A DNA stretch of 46,126 nucleotides from Spirochaetia bacterium (GCA_017535435.1 JAFXTY010000010.1:1-46126); one strand, 5' to 3'; positions 18,250-26,261 are shown, counted from the stretch's first letter. Made by a program: numbers and translations. Notes: a model not told the origin generated them from the sequence alone.

Positions 18250-19914
18250 ATGGACTACAGAGTAGAGGGCATAACCTATAAATACAGCAAGGAAGGTCGT
18301 ACTGTCCTTGACAATGTAAGCTTTTCCATAGAGCAGGGAAAGGTTACCGCCATAGTGGGGCCAAGCGGCTGTGGAAAAAGTACGCTGCTTGAGATCTTAA
18401 GCGGAGTCATCCCCACCCTTATCAGCAATGGGGAGCTTTCCGGCACATTCCAGAAGCCTGAGGACAGCCTTATAAGTGTTGTCAGCCAGACCCCGGAAAA
18501 CCAGCTTTTCGGCTATGGAGTTGAGGATACCATAGCCTTCGGTCTTGAGAACATGGGTATTCCTCAGGCTGAGATTGCCCAGCGGATGGATTATGTGCTT
18601 GATCTCTTGAGCCTCCAGTATCTGCGGGCCAGGAGCGTGGCAAACCTTTCAGGAGGTCAGCGGCAGGCGGTGTGCATAGCATCGGTTCTGGCAATGCATC
18701 CTGACATCCTTATAATGGACGAGCCTGTAAGCTCCCTGGATCCTAATGGCAAGAGCCTTGTCCAGATGGTGCTGAAGCAGATAAGCCTGGATGGAAACAC
18801 AGTGATACTGGTGGACAACAACCTTGTATGGTCTGCCGGCATAGTTGACCACATAATAGGAATGTTGGATGGCAAGGTGGTGTTCGACGGCAGCAAGGAG
18901 GAGTTCTTCCAGGATTTCGAGCTGCAGAAGAAACTGGGAGTCATAATTCCTCAGGAGGTTGAGATTTACCGGGGACTTCTCCCGTATTTCCCCGATCTCA
19001 AGATGTTCTACACTGTTGAGGATGGTCTTAATCAGCTGGCCATGATGATGAACACTAAACTTTTTTCCAAGGCCAAGGTGCCTGATGATGAGACTGGGGA
19101 GAGCATAATATCGGTCCATAACCTGGAGAAGGTTTTCGGCGACAACTTCCATGCCCTTATGGATGTTAATGCCAATATCTCGGAAGGGAAGATAATAGCG
19201 GTTCTGGGGCAGAACGGAAGTGGAAAGACCACATTCGTAAAGCATCTTAATGGACTTTATAAGCCTACTGCAGGGGATGTCCGATACAGGGGCCAATCCA
19301 TTCTTGATAAGTCTGTGGCTCAGATTTCCCATAATATAATACTTGTATTCCAGCACCCTGAACATATGCTCTTCGAGGAGACTGTGGAGGCAGAGCTAAC
19401 ATTCTGCGCCCGGATGCAGGGCATTCCTTTCACCAAGGAAAAGATAACTGAGGTTCTTACCAAGTACAATATGCTTGAAGATAAGGATACCTTCCCACTT
19501 AACCTTTCCATGGGCAAGAAGCATACACTGACTATTCTTTCTGTTCTGTTCTCCAATGCTGATGTCATCATTTTGGACGAGCCTACTCTAGGTATGGACG
19601 GCTTCCTTATGGAGGAGCTTGAAGCACTTATAAAGATGCTTAAGGAGCAGGGAAAGACTGTAATCATAATAAGCCATGAGATTCCTATGGTGTTCCGTAC
19701 TGTGGATGATGCCATCATCCTGAATAATGGAAAGAAGATTTTCCAGGGAACCAAGCAGCAGATGGCTCTCAGGGATGACATATTCGACAAAATACGCATC
19801 TCCATGCCTCCTGCGGTTGTTATGTCCAAGGCATTGGGCTTTGACCGTATCTGCTACAACGTGGATGAGTTTGTGGAAGAGGCTAAGGCCTTGAAGGTAA
19901 AGGAGGCAGAGTGA
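18250..19914 (+). CDS. ECF transporter ATPase, two ABC domains fused (EcfA-EcfA')
   Basis: A 554-residue protein with two complete nucleotide-binding domains. Domain 1: Walker A GPSGCGKST, signature LSGGQRQ, Walker B ILIMDEP. Domain 2 (from about residue 285): Walker A GQNGSGKTT, Walker B VIILDEPTLG, switch His (IISHE). The second signature is LSMGKKH instead of LSGGQ, a degenerate form, so the two ATP sites are probably unequal. It drives the ECF importer with EcfT, which overlaps by 4 bp. In many ECF systems the two ATPases are separate; fused forms are known. Confidence 0.93.
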   Translation: MDYRVEGITYKYSKEGRTVLDNVSFSIEQGKVTAIVGPSGCGKSTLLEILSGVIPTLISNGELSGTFQKPEDSLISVVSQTPENQLFGYGVEDTIAFGLENMGIPQAEIAQRMDYVLDLLSLQYLRARSVANLSGGQRQAVCIASVLAMHPDILIMDEPVSSLDPNGKSLVQMVLKQISLDGNTVILVDNNLVWSAGIVDHIIGMLDGKVVFDGSKEEFFQDFELQKKLGVIIPQEVEIYRGLLPYFPDLKMFYTVEDGLNQLAMMMNTKLFSKAKVPDDETGESIISVHNLEKVFGDNFHALMDVNANISEGKIIAVLGQNGSGKTTFVKHLNGLYKPTAGDVRYRGQSILDKSVAQISHNIILVFQHPEHMLFEETVEAELTFCARMQGIPFTKEKITEVLTKYNMLEDKDTFPLNLSMGKKHTLTILSVLFSNADVIILDEPTLGMDGFLMEELEALIKMLKEQGKTVIIISHEIPMVFRTVDDAIILNNGKKIFQGTKQQMALRDDIFDKIRISMPPAVVMSKALGFDRICYNVDEFVEEAKALKVKEAE

Positions 19915-20735
19915 TGGATTACCTGAAGTATGTCGACTCAAACTCCTTCCTCCATAAGCTGGATCCAAGGACCAAGTTCGCTTTCTTTGTTGTGATGGCA
20001 GTTCTCACCAGTGTCATCAAGTCCTTTGTGGCTCTGGCATTCCTCTTTATCTTCTTCATAATCATATGGAAGAGCTGTCATATAGGGGAGCATATTCTTG
20101 TTCTTCTTTCAAAGCTGAAGATACTGCTTCTCTTCATCTTCCTCCTGTGGCTATGTCTGGGACTTTTCCAAGCCCCTAAGGTGGAGGGCGGCCCGATTTT
20201 CTTCCAGACCACATTCAGTTGGGTAGGGCAGCAGCATGTGTTCTGCTTCGATTGGTATGATTTCTATAAAGGTGCAGTCTATTCACTGCGTATCTTCCTT
20301 ATGATCTCATCATTCTACACAGTGCTTCTCACTACCAACTTCAGCGAGATGATATTGGGCCTGCGCAAGTGGCATATTCCATATTCTGTTGCATTCGCCA
20401 TCGGCCTTATCTTCCAGATCATACCTATCACAATCAAGGAGCTGCAGGCAATCATGGATGCCCAGAGTTCCCGGGGACTGGAGATAGATAAATGCGGCTG
20501 GGCCACCAAGGTCAAGAACTATGTGACATTCTCCTTCCCGCTTTTGTTCAGGGTAATCAGCAAAGGACAGTCCATATCCCTGGCCATGCATTATTACAAG
20601 CTGGATTTCTCGGTGAAGCGGACTGCATACAAGGTTATAAAGGCCAGCAGGCTTGATGTTTACTTTGTTGTTGCAAATATTGTGGCAATCGCTATAACTA
20701 TAGTGCTCAGGGTTATGTTCTACATACCTGTCTGA
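19911..20735 (+). CDS. ECF transporter transmembrane component EcfT
   Basis: A 274-residue membrane protein with an N-terminal LHKLDPRTKF motif typical of EcfT/CbiQ, several membrane helices, and the cytoplasmic coupling helix with AQSSRGLEI, a variant of the ARxRG motif that contacts the ATPases. It links the fused ATPase to the S component encoded two genes downstream. The ATG overlaps the ATPase stop (TGATG context). Confidence 0.92.
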   Translation: MMDYLKYVDSNSFLHKLDPRTKFAFFVVMAVLTSVIKSFVALAFLFIFFIIIWKSCHIGEHILVLLSKLKILLLFIFLLWLCLGLFQAPKVEGGPIFFQTTFSWVGQQHVFCFDWYDFYKGAVYSLRIFLMISSFYTVLLTTNFSEMILGLRKWHIPYSVAFAIGLIFQIIPITIKELQAIMDAQSSRGLEIDKCGWATKVKNYVTFSFPLLFRVISKGQSISLAMHYYKLDFSVKRTAYKVIKASRLDVYFVVANIVAIAITIVLRVMFYIPV

Positions 20736-20750
20736 GCAGGAGGAGGTTTT

Positions 20751-21533
20751 ATGATTAAACGATGGGAAGAGCTTTCCAGGGATGAGATAGGGGCTCTGGA
20801 TAAGGACAGGAGCATAGTCATGCTCCCGCTTTCTGCCACCGAGCAGCATGGTGCGCATCTTCCAGTGGGAACCGATGCCATCATCCTCTCCACACTTATT
20901 GACAAGATCATAGAAGGGGAGAAGTTCGAGAAAGGGAACCTTATCTTTGCTCCTCAGTTCCTTATTGGAAAGAGCAACGAGCATATGTGCTTCTCCGGCA
21001 CACTCACATTCAAGGCAAAGACTTACTATTCCATGATCTACGATATTGCAGGTTGCATTGCACACCACGGATTCAAGAAGCTGGTGCTGTTCAACAGCCA
21101 CGGCGGGAACACAGATATGGCAAACCTGATAAGCAGGGACCTTCGTATCGACTTCGGTCTGCAGGTGTTTGTGTTTGACTGGTGGTTCACCGACTTCTGG
21201 GCCGACGGTCTCAAGGGACTTAAGGAGTCCGGCATGTACGGTGTATTCCATGCCTGCGAGCTGGAGACCAGCCTTATGCTGGCGGCACGGCCTGACCTGG
21301 TGGACATGTCCAAGGCTGTGGACGAGGATCCTGCCGACTGCTTCAAGGGTGAGGGCAAATATGTGACAGTCTTCGGGCCTGTGAATGCGGGCTGGAAGAC
21401 CAACGATGTGACAAAGAGCGGTGTCATCGGAGCTCCGACATTTGCCACAGTGGAAAAGGGTAAAAAGCTTTTTGATTACGCGTGCAAGAAGCTTATTAAT
21501 ATATTCAGCGAAATTGCAGATATAAATTATTGA
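20751..21533 (+). CDS. Creatininase-family amidohydrolase
   Basis: A 260-residue protein with the metal-binding pattern of the creatininase family: LSATEQHGAHLPVGTD (Glu, His, Asp ligands, about residues 28-43), FNSHGGNTDM, and HACELETSLML with the catalytic Glu. Members open cyclic amides or related bonds (creatinine, FAPy, MftE peptide). The location between EcfT and the S component is unusual and suggests it processes the imported compound, or a precursor of it. The substrate is unknown. AGGAGG at 20740-20745 precedes the ATG. Confidence 0.88.
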   Translation: MIKRWEELSRDEIGALDKDRSIVMLPLSATEQHGAHLPVGTDAIILSTLIDKIIEGEKFEKGNLIFAPQFLIGKSNEHMCFSGTLTFKAKTYYSMIYDIAGCIAHHGFKKLVLFNSHGGNTDMANLISRDLRIDFGLQVFVFDWWFTDFWADGLKGLKESGMYGVFHACELETSLMLAARPDLVDMSKAVDEDPADCFKGEGKYVTVFGPVNAGWKTNDVTKSGVIGAPTFATVEKGKKLFDYACKKLINIFSEIADINY

Positions 21534-21546
21534 TCAGGAGGGAAAC

Positions 21547-22116
21547 ATGGCTAAAAAATTCTCATTCGTCAATATCATCTTCTTTGTAGTATTTGGTGTA
21601 TTGACTGGAGTTCTCTGGGCATACCTTTGCCCAATTCCACTTATTCCTGGAGCAGTTCACTTCAGGACATTCGCATTCATCATCCCGGTTATCGGCTACC
21701 TCTTTGGACCGGTCTCTGGCTTCTTTGCAGGCTATATCGGAACCATTGTGTGGGCTCTGCTTTCCGGAAACTTCATTCCGCTGCATTCTCCGATTGCAGA
21801 TGGTATCACAGTAGGTCTTTCTGCATTCTTCCCGGCATTCTTCCATCTTAAGAATGGAAAGGTTGACCTTATCGATCTCATCGAGACAAACAAGGGCGCA
21901 TTCATCTGGAAGAGCCTCTTCCTCAGCGTATTCTTCGGTATCCTCATGATTCTTTCCACCAGTGCTTCCCTGGCATACTTTGCAGGTCTTGACTATGCAT
22001 GGTGTGTAATGTGGATCGGAATCGCAGATGTTGTTCCTATCGCTCTTACTCCATTTGTTGTGCTTCTCCTTGCAAAACGGATGAAGAACATCAGAAACAT
22101 CATTCCATACGTTTAA
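21547..22116 (+). CDS. ECF transporter substrate-binding (S) component
   Basis: A 189-residue protein with about six hydrophobic segments and the S-component pattern of small loops and a FGPVSGFFAGYIGTIVWALLSG stretch followed by PIADGITVGLSAFFPA. S components bind the substrate in the membrane. No family with a known ligand (riboflavin, thiamine, biotin, queuosine) is recognised with confidence. The genes beside it (phosphoribosyltransferase, creatininase-like) point to a heterocyclic base or cyclic amide. AGGAGG precedes the ATG; last gene of the operon. Confidence 0.82.
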   Translation: MAKKFSFVNIIFFVVFGVLTGVLWAYLCPIPLIPGAVHFRTFAFIIPVIGYLFGPVSGFFAGYIGTIVWALLSGNFIPLHSPIADGITVGLSAFFPAFFHLKNGKVDLIDLIETNKGAFIWKSLFLSVFFGILMILSTSASLAYFAGLDYAWCVMWIGIADVVPIALTPFVVLLLAKRMKNIRNIIPYV

Positions 22117-22142
22117 TGAAAGTTTAATAGACACGCGTAAAC

Positions 22143-22172
22143 AAAGCCGGGGTCACAAGCCCCGGTTTTTTT
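22143..22172 (+). terminator. Rho-independent terminator of the ECF operon
   Basis: CCGGGG (22147-22152) pairs with CCCCGG (22160-22165), extended by A-T pairs outside, followed by TTTTTTT at 22166-22172. It lies 30 bp past the S-component stop. Confidence 0.9.
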
Positions 22173-22303
22173 ATCCCACACATAACATAATCACATACAG
22201 CAATAAGACACCCCTGCTCGGTGGTCCTGCTCCCTGCGGGCCAGGGATACCGCCAGGGATGCCTTTTGCTGTGTTAGTTACCTTTACTGTGTGGAACAAA
22301 AAA
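22168..22303. repeat. MITE-like element, copy A
   Basis: The ends are imperfect inverted repeats: TTTTTATCCCACACATAA at the left resembles the reverse complement of ACTGTGTGGAACAAAAAA at the right. The interior (CAGCAATAAGACACCCC, then GCTCG, CCCTGCGGGCC and ATGCCTTTTG) recurs on the opposite strand at 28369-28512 (copy B) with scattered differences. It codes for nothing I can see, and fills most of the 22117-22343 gap. A short non-autonomous mobile repeat is the best reading. Confidence 0.55.
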
Positions 22304-22343
22304 CCTCAAGTAGACGAAGGGGCGAAAACAGAAGTGGAAGCTT

Positions 22344-22586
22344 TTAACGTATTTCTTGTTCTAAGTTGTTGAAAGATTTTGTTGAGAAGAATTCTGCAAG
22401 TGTTATATCGAAACCGTCACATATCTTTTTTAAAGTGACAATACCAGGATTCAAACTCTCTCCGTTCAGAATACTTTTAATAGTTGCCTGTGATATTCCG
22501 GCTTTATAACTGAGTCCATTGGGAGTTATGCCATGTTCTGTGCAAAGTTCCCTTATCCTGTTTACAACTGCTTCCTGAGTATTCAT
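22344..22586 (-). CDS. XRE-family helix-turn-helix regulator
   Basis: An 80-residue protein that is almost only a lambda-repressor-like helix-turn-helix domain: RIRELCTEHGITPNGLSYKAGIS, then ATIKSILNG (recognition helix region) and LKKICDGFDITLAEFF. Two palindromes AGTGAT-N2/4-ATCACT-like lie just upstream, one of them 4 bp before the start codon, so autorepression is likely. Divergent from a surface lipoprotein, which it may also control. Confidence 0.88.
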   Translation of the reverse strand: MNTQEAVVNRIRELCTEHGITPNGLSYKAGISQATIKSILNGESLNPGIVTLKKICDGFDITLAEFFSTKSFNNLEQEIR

Positions 22587-22589
22587 CTT

Positions 22590-22603
22590 AGTGATATTTC
22601 ACT
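22590..22603. promoter_or_regulatory. Palindromic operator O1 at the XRE gene start
   Basis: AGTGATATTTCACT: arms AGTGA and TCACT around TATT. It sits directly upstream of the regulator's ATG on the minus strand and would cover its ribosome site. Confidence 0.6.
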
Positions 22604-22637
22604 TGATTTATTATGAGATACATAGTAATTTTTAGTT

Positions 22638-22651
22638 AGTGATATATCACT
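22638..22651. promoter_or_regulatory. Palindromic operator O2 between the XRE gene and the lipoprotein gene
   Basis: AGTGATATATCACT is a perfect 14-bp palindrome, the same arms as O1, with centres 48 bp apart. It is 24 bp before the lipoprotein start, so a bound repressor could block both divergent transcripts. Confidence 0.65.
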
Positions 22652-22675
22652 GAGTTTCTAAAAATCGGGGTCTTT

Positions 22676-23791
22676 GTGGTGAAAAAGTTTTTTGTTACAG
22701 TTTTAACTCTTTTGACCTGTCTTTGCATGTTTATTAGCTGTGGAGGCGGCGATGGTGGTGGAGGCGAAAGTGGAAGTGATGATGGCGATATTCCAAATTA
22801 TCTCTGTTTCACCGCTAATACTGCAAATTGCCAGCTTTCAATGAAAGTTACAGTTTCATCTTATCCTCATATCTATAATCCTCCTGTATTAGAATATTCT
22901 ACAGATGGTAAAAACTGGAAATCTTTTAATTCTGAATCTTATACTTTTGAATGGCCAAACTTTGAAAAAGCAGGAGATAAAGTTTATTTCAGAGGAGATA
23001 ATTCAACTTTTTCTTTTGATGATGAGTATTATTCTTTTATGACTTATGGCTCTTTCAAGGTAAGTGGCAATATAATGAGCTTACTGGATAAAAGTCTTAA
23101 ATTAAAAACAATACCAAGTGATTACTGTTTTAAAATGCTTTTTGATGGTTGTGATATTACATCTACTCCAGAGTTACCAGCTACAATTTTAACAAAAAAT
23201 TGCTATTTTGGGATGTTTGGTAATTGCAGTAGTCTGGTAGATGCCCCTGCTTTGCCAGCACTTACTTTAGCTGAGTCCTGTTATTCTTGTATGTTTGTTT
23301 CTTGCACAAGTTTGATAAAAGCACCTAGCCTCCCAGCAACTGTATTGGTTGATTTATGTTATAATAGTATGTTTTCAAGATGTTCAAGCTTAACAGAAGC
23401 TCCAGAACTTCCAGCTGAAACTATGATTAGGTATTGCTATATAGGTATGTTCTCTGGCTGCACTTCACTCACATCTGCTCCTGCATTACCAGCTTTGAAT
23501 TTAGCAGAAGGTTGTTATTTGGATATGTTTTGTGATTGTACTGGATTACCGGTAGCCCCAGTATTACCTGCCACTGTGTTAAAGGATGAATGTTATCGTG
23601 GTATGTTCTTTGGCTGTTCTCGGCTAAGGTATATTACAGTTAGTTTTTCTGATTGGAATGGTGCAACTAATTCAACAGAGGGTTGGGTTAATGGTGTAGC
23701 TGATTCTGGTTCTTTTAAATGTCCTGCAGGACTCGCAAATGAAACCGGTGTTGATAAAATTCCTGTTGGCTGGACAAAGTTGGATTTGTAA
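22676..23791 (+). CDS. Surface lipoprotein with six 26-residue Cys-containing leucine-rich-like repeats
   Basis: A 371-residue protein with a lipoprotein signal (hydrophobic 5-19, lipobox FISC with Cys 22). A Gly/Asp-rich spacer and a beta-like domain follow. Six tandem repeats then start at residues 167, 193, 219, 245, 271 and 297, with the pattern LPAxxLxxxCYxxMFxxCxSLxxAPx, and a degenerate one before them. This resembles the BspA/treponemal leucine-rich repeat surface proteins, which bind host or microbial surfaces. Start GTG at 22676 (or the next GTG at 22679). Codon use is AT-rich compared with the core genes on the left, which suggests transfer or relaxed selection. Confidence 0.8.
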   Translation: MVKKFFVTVLTLLTCLCMFISCGGGDGGGGESGSDDGDIPNYLCFTANTANCQLSMKVTVSSYPHIYNPPVLEYSTDGKNWKSFNSESYTFEWPNFEKAGDKVYFRGDNSTFSFDDEYYSFMTYGSFKVSGNIMSLLDKSLKLKTIPSDYCFKMLFDGCDITSTPELPATILTKNCYFGMFGNCSSLVDAPALPALTLAESCYSCMFVSCTSLIKAPSLPATVLVDLCYNSMFSRCSSLTEAPELPAETMIRYCYIGMFSGCTSLTSAPALPALNLAEGCYLDMFCDCTGLPVAPVLPATVLKDECYRGMFFGCSRLRYITVSFSDWNGATNSTEGWVNGVADSGSFKCPAGLANETGVDKIPVGWTKLDL

Positions 23792-23796
23792 AATTT

Positions 23797-24276
23797 ATGA
23801 CTATGACAATTCCAGATGAACTTCTGAAAACATTGCTAAAAGTAGCTGTAAAAGAATGCTATGAGAGAGATTATCTTCTGATAGAAAAATCAATGGAACA
23901 GGCGAGTGTTGCCCGTATTTTTTATTATATGCAGACTTTGATAAACTCAGATGAAAAATTTGCTTGTTTTAGAGAATACAATTTGGACTGTGAATATAAC
24001 AAGAATGGTCAGCATATAAAATCAACCCCACGTAGTAAGAATGGGACTCGTCCTGATATGATTCTTCATGAGCGTGGAACAAATAATCATAACTTCTTGG
24101 TAGTTGAATTCAAATCAGAAAACGGTTTAAGAAGAACAGGTAATAATGATCTGATAAAACTTGAAGATTTCACTTCTCAATATATTTATAATTATCAATT
24201 AGGTATTTTTGTTAAACTGTTTAGAGAAAAACCTGAATATGTTTTTTTCAAGAAAGGGAAACAAATTTTAATATAG
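23797..24276 (+). CDS. Small PD-(D/E)XK-like protein, possible nuclease
   Basis: A 159-residue protein not matching a family I can name. It holds the spacing of a PD-(D/E)XK catalytic core: RPDMIL, then about a dozen residues later LVVEFKSE (E-F-K), with an upstream Glu in CEYN. The fold family includes restriction and repair nucleases, so nuclease activity is a reasonable guess only. The gene is AT-rich like its left neighbour and starts 6 bp after it. ATGs at 23797 and 23803 are both possible. Confidence 0.6.
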   Translation: MTMTIPDELLKTLLKVAVKECYERDYLLIEKSMEQASVARIFYYMQTLINSDEKFACFREYNLDCEYNKNGQHIKSTPRSKNGTRPDMILHERGTNNHNFLVVEFKSENGLRRTGNNDLIKLEDFTSQYIYNYQLGIFVKLFREKPEYVFFKKGKQILI

Positions 24277-24315
24277 ATTGATTTTATCCGAATACATTTT
24301 TTCTGAGGACTGAAT

Positions 24316-25041
24316 TCAACCTTGTTCCACCTTCTTGATTTCGTCTTTTGATGCGTTTTTCAGCGCATAAGTGTCAAAGGCGGGGTCTTTTGGCAGCTGG
24401 ATCTCAATGCTGTTTTTTCTAGACAATCGAACATCTCCACGGGACATCTTGAGTTCATATACATGGCCCCCTTTTGTCCGATCGTCGCTTATAAAATGAA
24501 GATGCCAGCCTGCGGCATTTATTCCGTCCATATAGTCCGGGTAATAAACTCCCACAAGGGTTCCGCATATATTGCTGAACTCAAAGGAAGTCTGTGTGGT
24601 ATCAAGCATTTCTTTCAGCGTCACATGATGAGCTCTGTATGGGGCTTCCGAGCGGGCATAGATTTTCTCAAATGTGCCATGTATCTGTATGACATGCATG
24701 CTGTTCAGGGCGAAGTCTTCTTCTATTCGGTTGTTCAGCTCATTTTTAAGGGCTGTCATATCATAATTGCCTGACAGTTCAAATTCCCTGTAATTTTCCA
24801 TATATGCCACAGAAGAAAAAGGAACGCCTCTGGTGCCGGATGTTTCCTCAACTGTTCCATCCTCCATTGCCCTGTAGCATTTCCCGTCAATGGCTATCAT
24901 CTCTCCGTTCACATCCTCAAATGTTCCCAGCCCGGTCTCGCCATGTTTCATCAGTTCGACCACTGTTATGACTGTCTTCGAATATCCTAAAGCCAATGCC
25001 TGTAATGTAGAGACCTGAAACATCTTTGAATCCATTTTCAT
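24316..25041 (-). CDS. budA: Alpha-acetolactate decarboxylase
   Basis: A 241-residue protein of usual family length. The zinc-binding core GWHLHFISDDRTKGGHV (two His of HLH and a later His) and the earlier LGTFEDVNGEM with the catalytic-site Glu are both present, as are FSNICGTLVGVYYP and RAHHVTLKEML. It converts acetolactate to acetoin, a neutral fermentation end product, and removes acetolactate from branched-chain amino acid synthesis. It starts 7 bp after the M15 peptidase gene on the same strand. Confidence 0.95.
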   Translation of the reverse strand: MKMDSKMFQVSTLQALALGYSKTVITVVELMKHGETGLGTFEDVNGEMIAIDGKCYRAMEDGTVEETSGTRGVPFSSVAYMENYREFELSGNYDMTALKNELNNRIEEDFALNSMHVIQIHGTFEKIYARSEAPYRAHHVTLKEMLDTTQTSFEFSNICGTLVGVYYPDYMDGINAAGWHLHFISDDRTKGGHVYELKMSRGDVRLSRKNSIEIQLPKDPAFDTYALKNASKDEIKKVEQG

Positions 25042-25048
25042 TCTCCGT

Positions 25049-25795
25049 TTATTTCTTCTGATATTTTTCTGACCAAACTCTTGTTATCTTTGTCGGGAGC
25101 TCAAAATGCTGGTAGTCCTTTCTGTCATTCCAGTTGCCGCCCCACTCAAAGCCTTTCGCTGTAAAAAGCTTGTAGCATAGGTCATCTTTCTCAATCTTAT
25201 AATCAAAGCGTTTTGTGCGGTCAAGATACGGTTTTCCTGTGGCCGGCTCTATCACTTCAGTTTGAGTTCCATCTGCATTCTTAACAATTTTATGGTACGG
25301 ATTGTACAGCGTGTTGATATCAACAGCCATGCCTAAACCATGTTTTGATACTGTGGTTGTGTGGGATATGAAGCGGAAGTTGAAGCATGAAGAATTGTTG
25401 TCCCTCATCATTATCTCATCGTCAGCCATATAATTGTCGGGGAGCACCATGCGCTCGATAGGGTAGGCGGCATCGTAGAGTTTTTCAAGGATTTCAAGCA
25501 CATCCTCGGCAATAAGACGGTGCACCACCATCTCGCCCAAGTGTGCATTGCCATCCTTGTCCTTGTGCAGTGCCTGAATATAACGTAAATCCTCCCTGGG
25601 TACAATACAGTTTTCCTTGAACGTGTTTCCCTGCTGCATTCTTGCATACAGTTCATCGGTAATAGGCCATATGGCAAATCCCTCGCGATCAGATTTAAGC
25701 GGAAGGGCGGCTGCATTATCTCCAGCAGTTAAAAATACAGCCAATATATAAGCTGAAAATAAAATATACAAGAATGATTTAATTGTCTTTCTCAT
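25049..25795 (-). CDS. M15 family metallopeptidase (D-Ala-D-Ala carboxypeptidase/VanY-like), secreted
   Basis: A 248-residue protein with an N-terminal signal peptide or anchor (hydrophobic residues 8-24). The M15 zinc site is HGLGMAVDIN (His and Asp ligands) and a distal His in DYQHFELP, preceded by GFEWGGNWND as in the M15 C/D group. It should trim peptidoglycan stem peptides or similar in the periplasm. It heads a two-gene unit with acetolactate decarboxylase, with no functional link that I can see. Confidence 0.85.
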   Translation of the reverse strand: MRKTIKSFLYILFSAYILAVFLTAGDNAAALPLKSDREGFAIWPITDELYARMQQGNTFKENCIVPREDLRYIQALHKDKDGNAHLGEMVVHRLIAEDVLEILEKLYDAAYPIERMVLPDNYMADDEIMMRDNNSSCFNFRFISHTTTVSKHGLGMAVDINTLYNPYHKIVKNADGTQTEVIEPATGKPYLDRTKRFDYKIEKDDLCYKLFTAKGFEWGGNWNDRKDYQHFELPTKITRVWSEKYQKK

Positions 25796-25839
25796 AAACT
25801 TTATTTTATCTCAGCTTGCCATTTTTGTCATCATTTTTA

Positions 25840-26029
25840 TATGACCCCCGGCTTGCAGTACCCACCCTCACCAGGTGTGATCCTGTACACAGGCAAAAGG
25901 TATCTCGATCAGTCATCGACATTTTTACAAAATGTCATTCTGAGCTTGGCTCAGAATGCTGTCCGATATACCTATGCCTGTAGGTACAGTCCACAATGGT
26001 TCAGGTGGGTACTGCCGCCGGGTGTCATA
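25840..26029. repeat. 190-bp nested palindromic element
   Basis: The outer arms 25840-25866 and 26004-26029 are inverted copies with about 24 of 27 positions matching (TATGAC-CCCGGC-GCAGTACCCACC). Inside are two perfect hairpins: GACATTTT-TAC-AAAATGTC (25918-25936) and CATTCTGAGC-TTG-GCTCAGAATG (25936-25958). A downstream tail (26046-26067, ACTCTATGTGGAATAAAAAA) resembles the right end of copy A. An apparent 73-codon frame across it is not credible as a gene. Reads as a palindromic mobile repeat, or an RNA with a long double-stranded stem. Confidence 0.65.
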
Positions 26030-26079
26030 CTGATATGCTTGTTTTTACTCTATGTGGAATAAAAAAAATTTGCCAATTA

Positions 26080-26108
26080 TTGACGGTTGGAATGAATCTT
26101 TGTATATT
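26080..26108 (+). promoter_or_regulatory. Probable sigma-70 promoter for the zinc-ribbon protein gene
   Basis: TTGACG (26080-26085), 17 bp, TATATT (26103-26108). The coding start is at 26262, leaving an untranslated leader of roughly 145 nt. The leader can form AGTTC-CGTGGTA-GAACT (26115-26131), which competes with pairing of GTGGTA to TACCAC further down. Confidence 0.6.
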
Positions 26109-26261
26109 GAATTAAGTTCCGTGGTAGAACTAGCAACCCGTGCAAAGATTTTATCATACCACACTATACTTAATGTTTATCCTAAGTGTCAGTTTTTTGT
26201 CGCAAAGGATACGGGTCAATAATAGACAAAACTCTGATACAAACCATAAAGGAAAAACATT

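Noticed and set aside
20310-21251. 313-codon open frame opposite EcfT and the creatininase gene
   Set aside because: Spans two real genes on the other strand and shows no domain.
25841-26062. 73-codon frame over the nested palindrome
   Set aside because: The sequence is explained by the inverted repeat; no ribosome site and no protein pattern.
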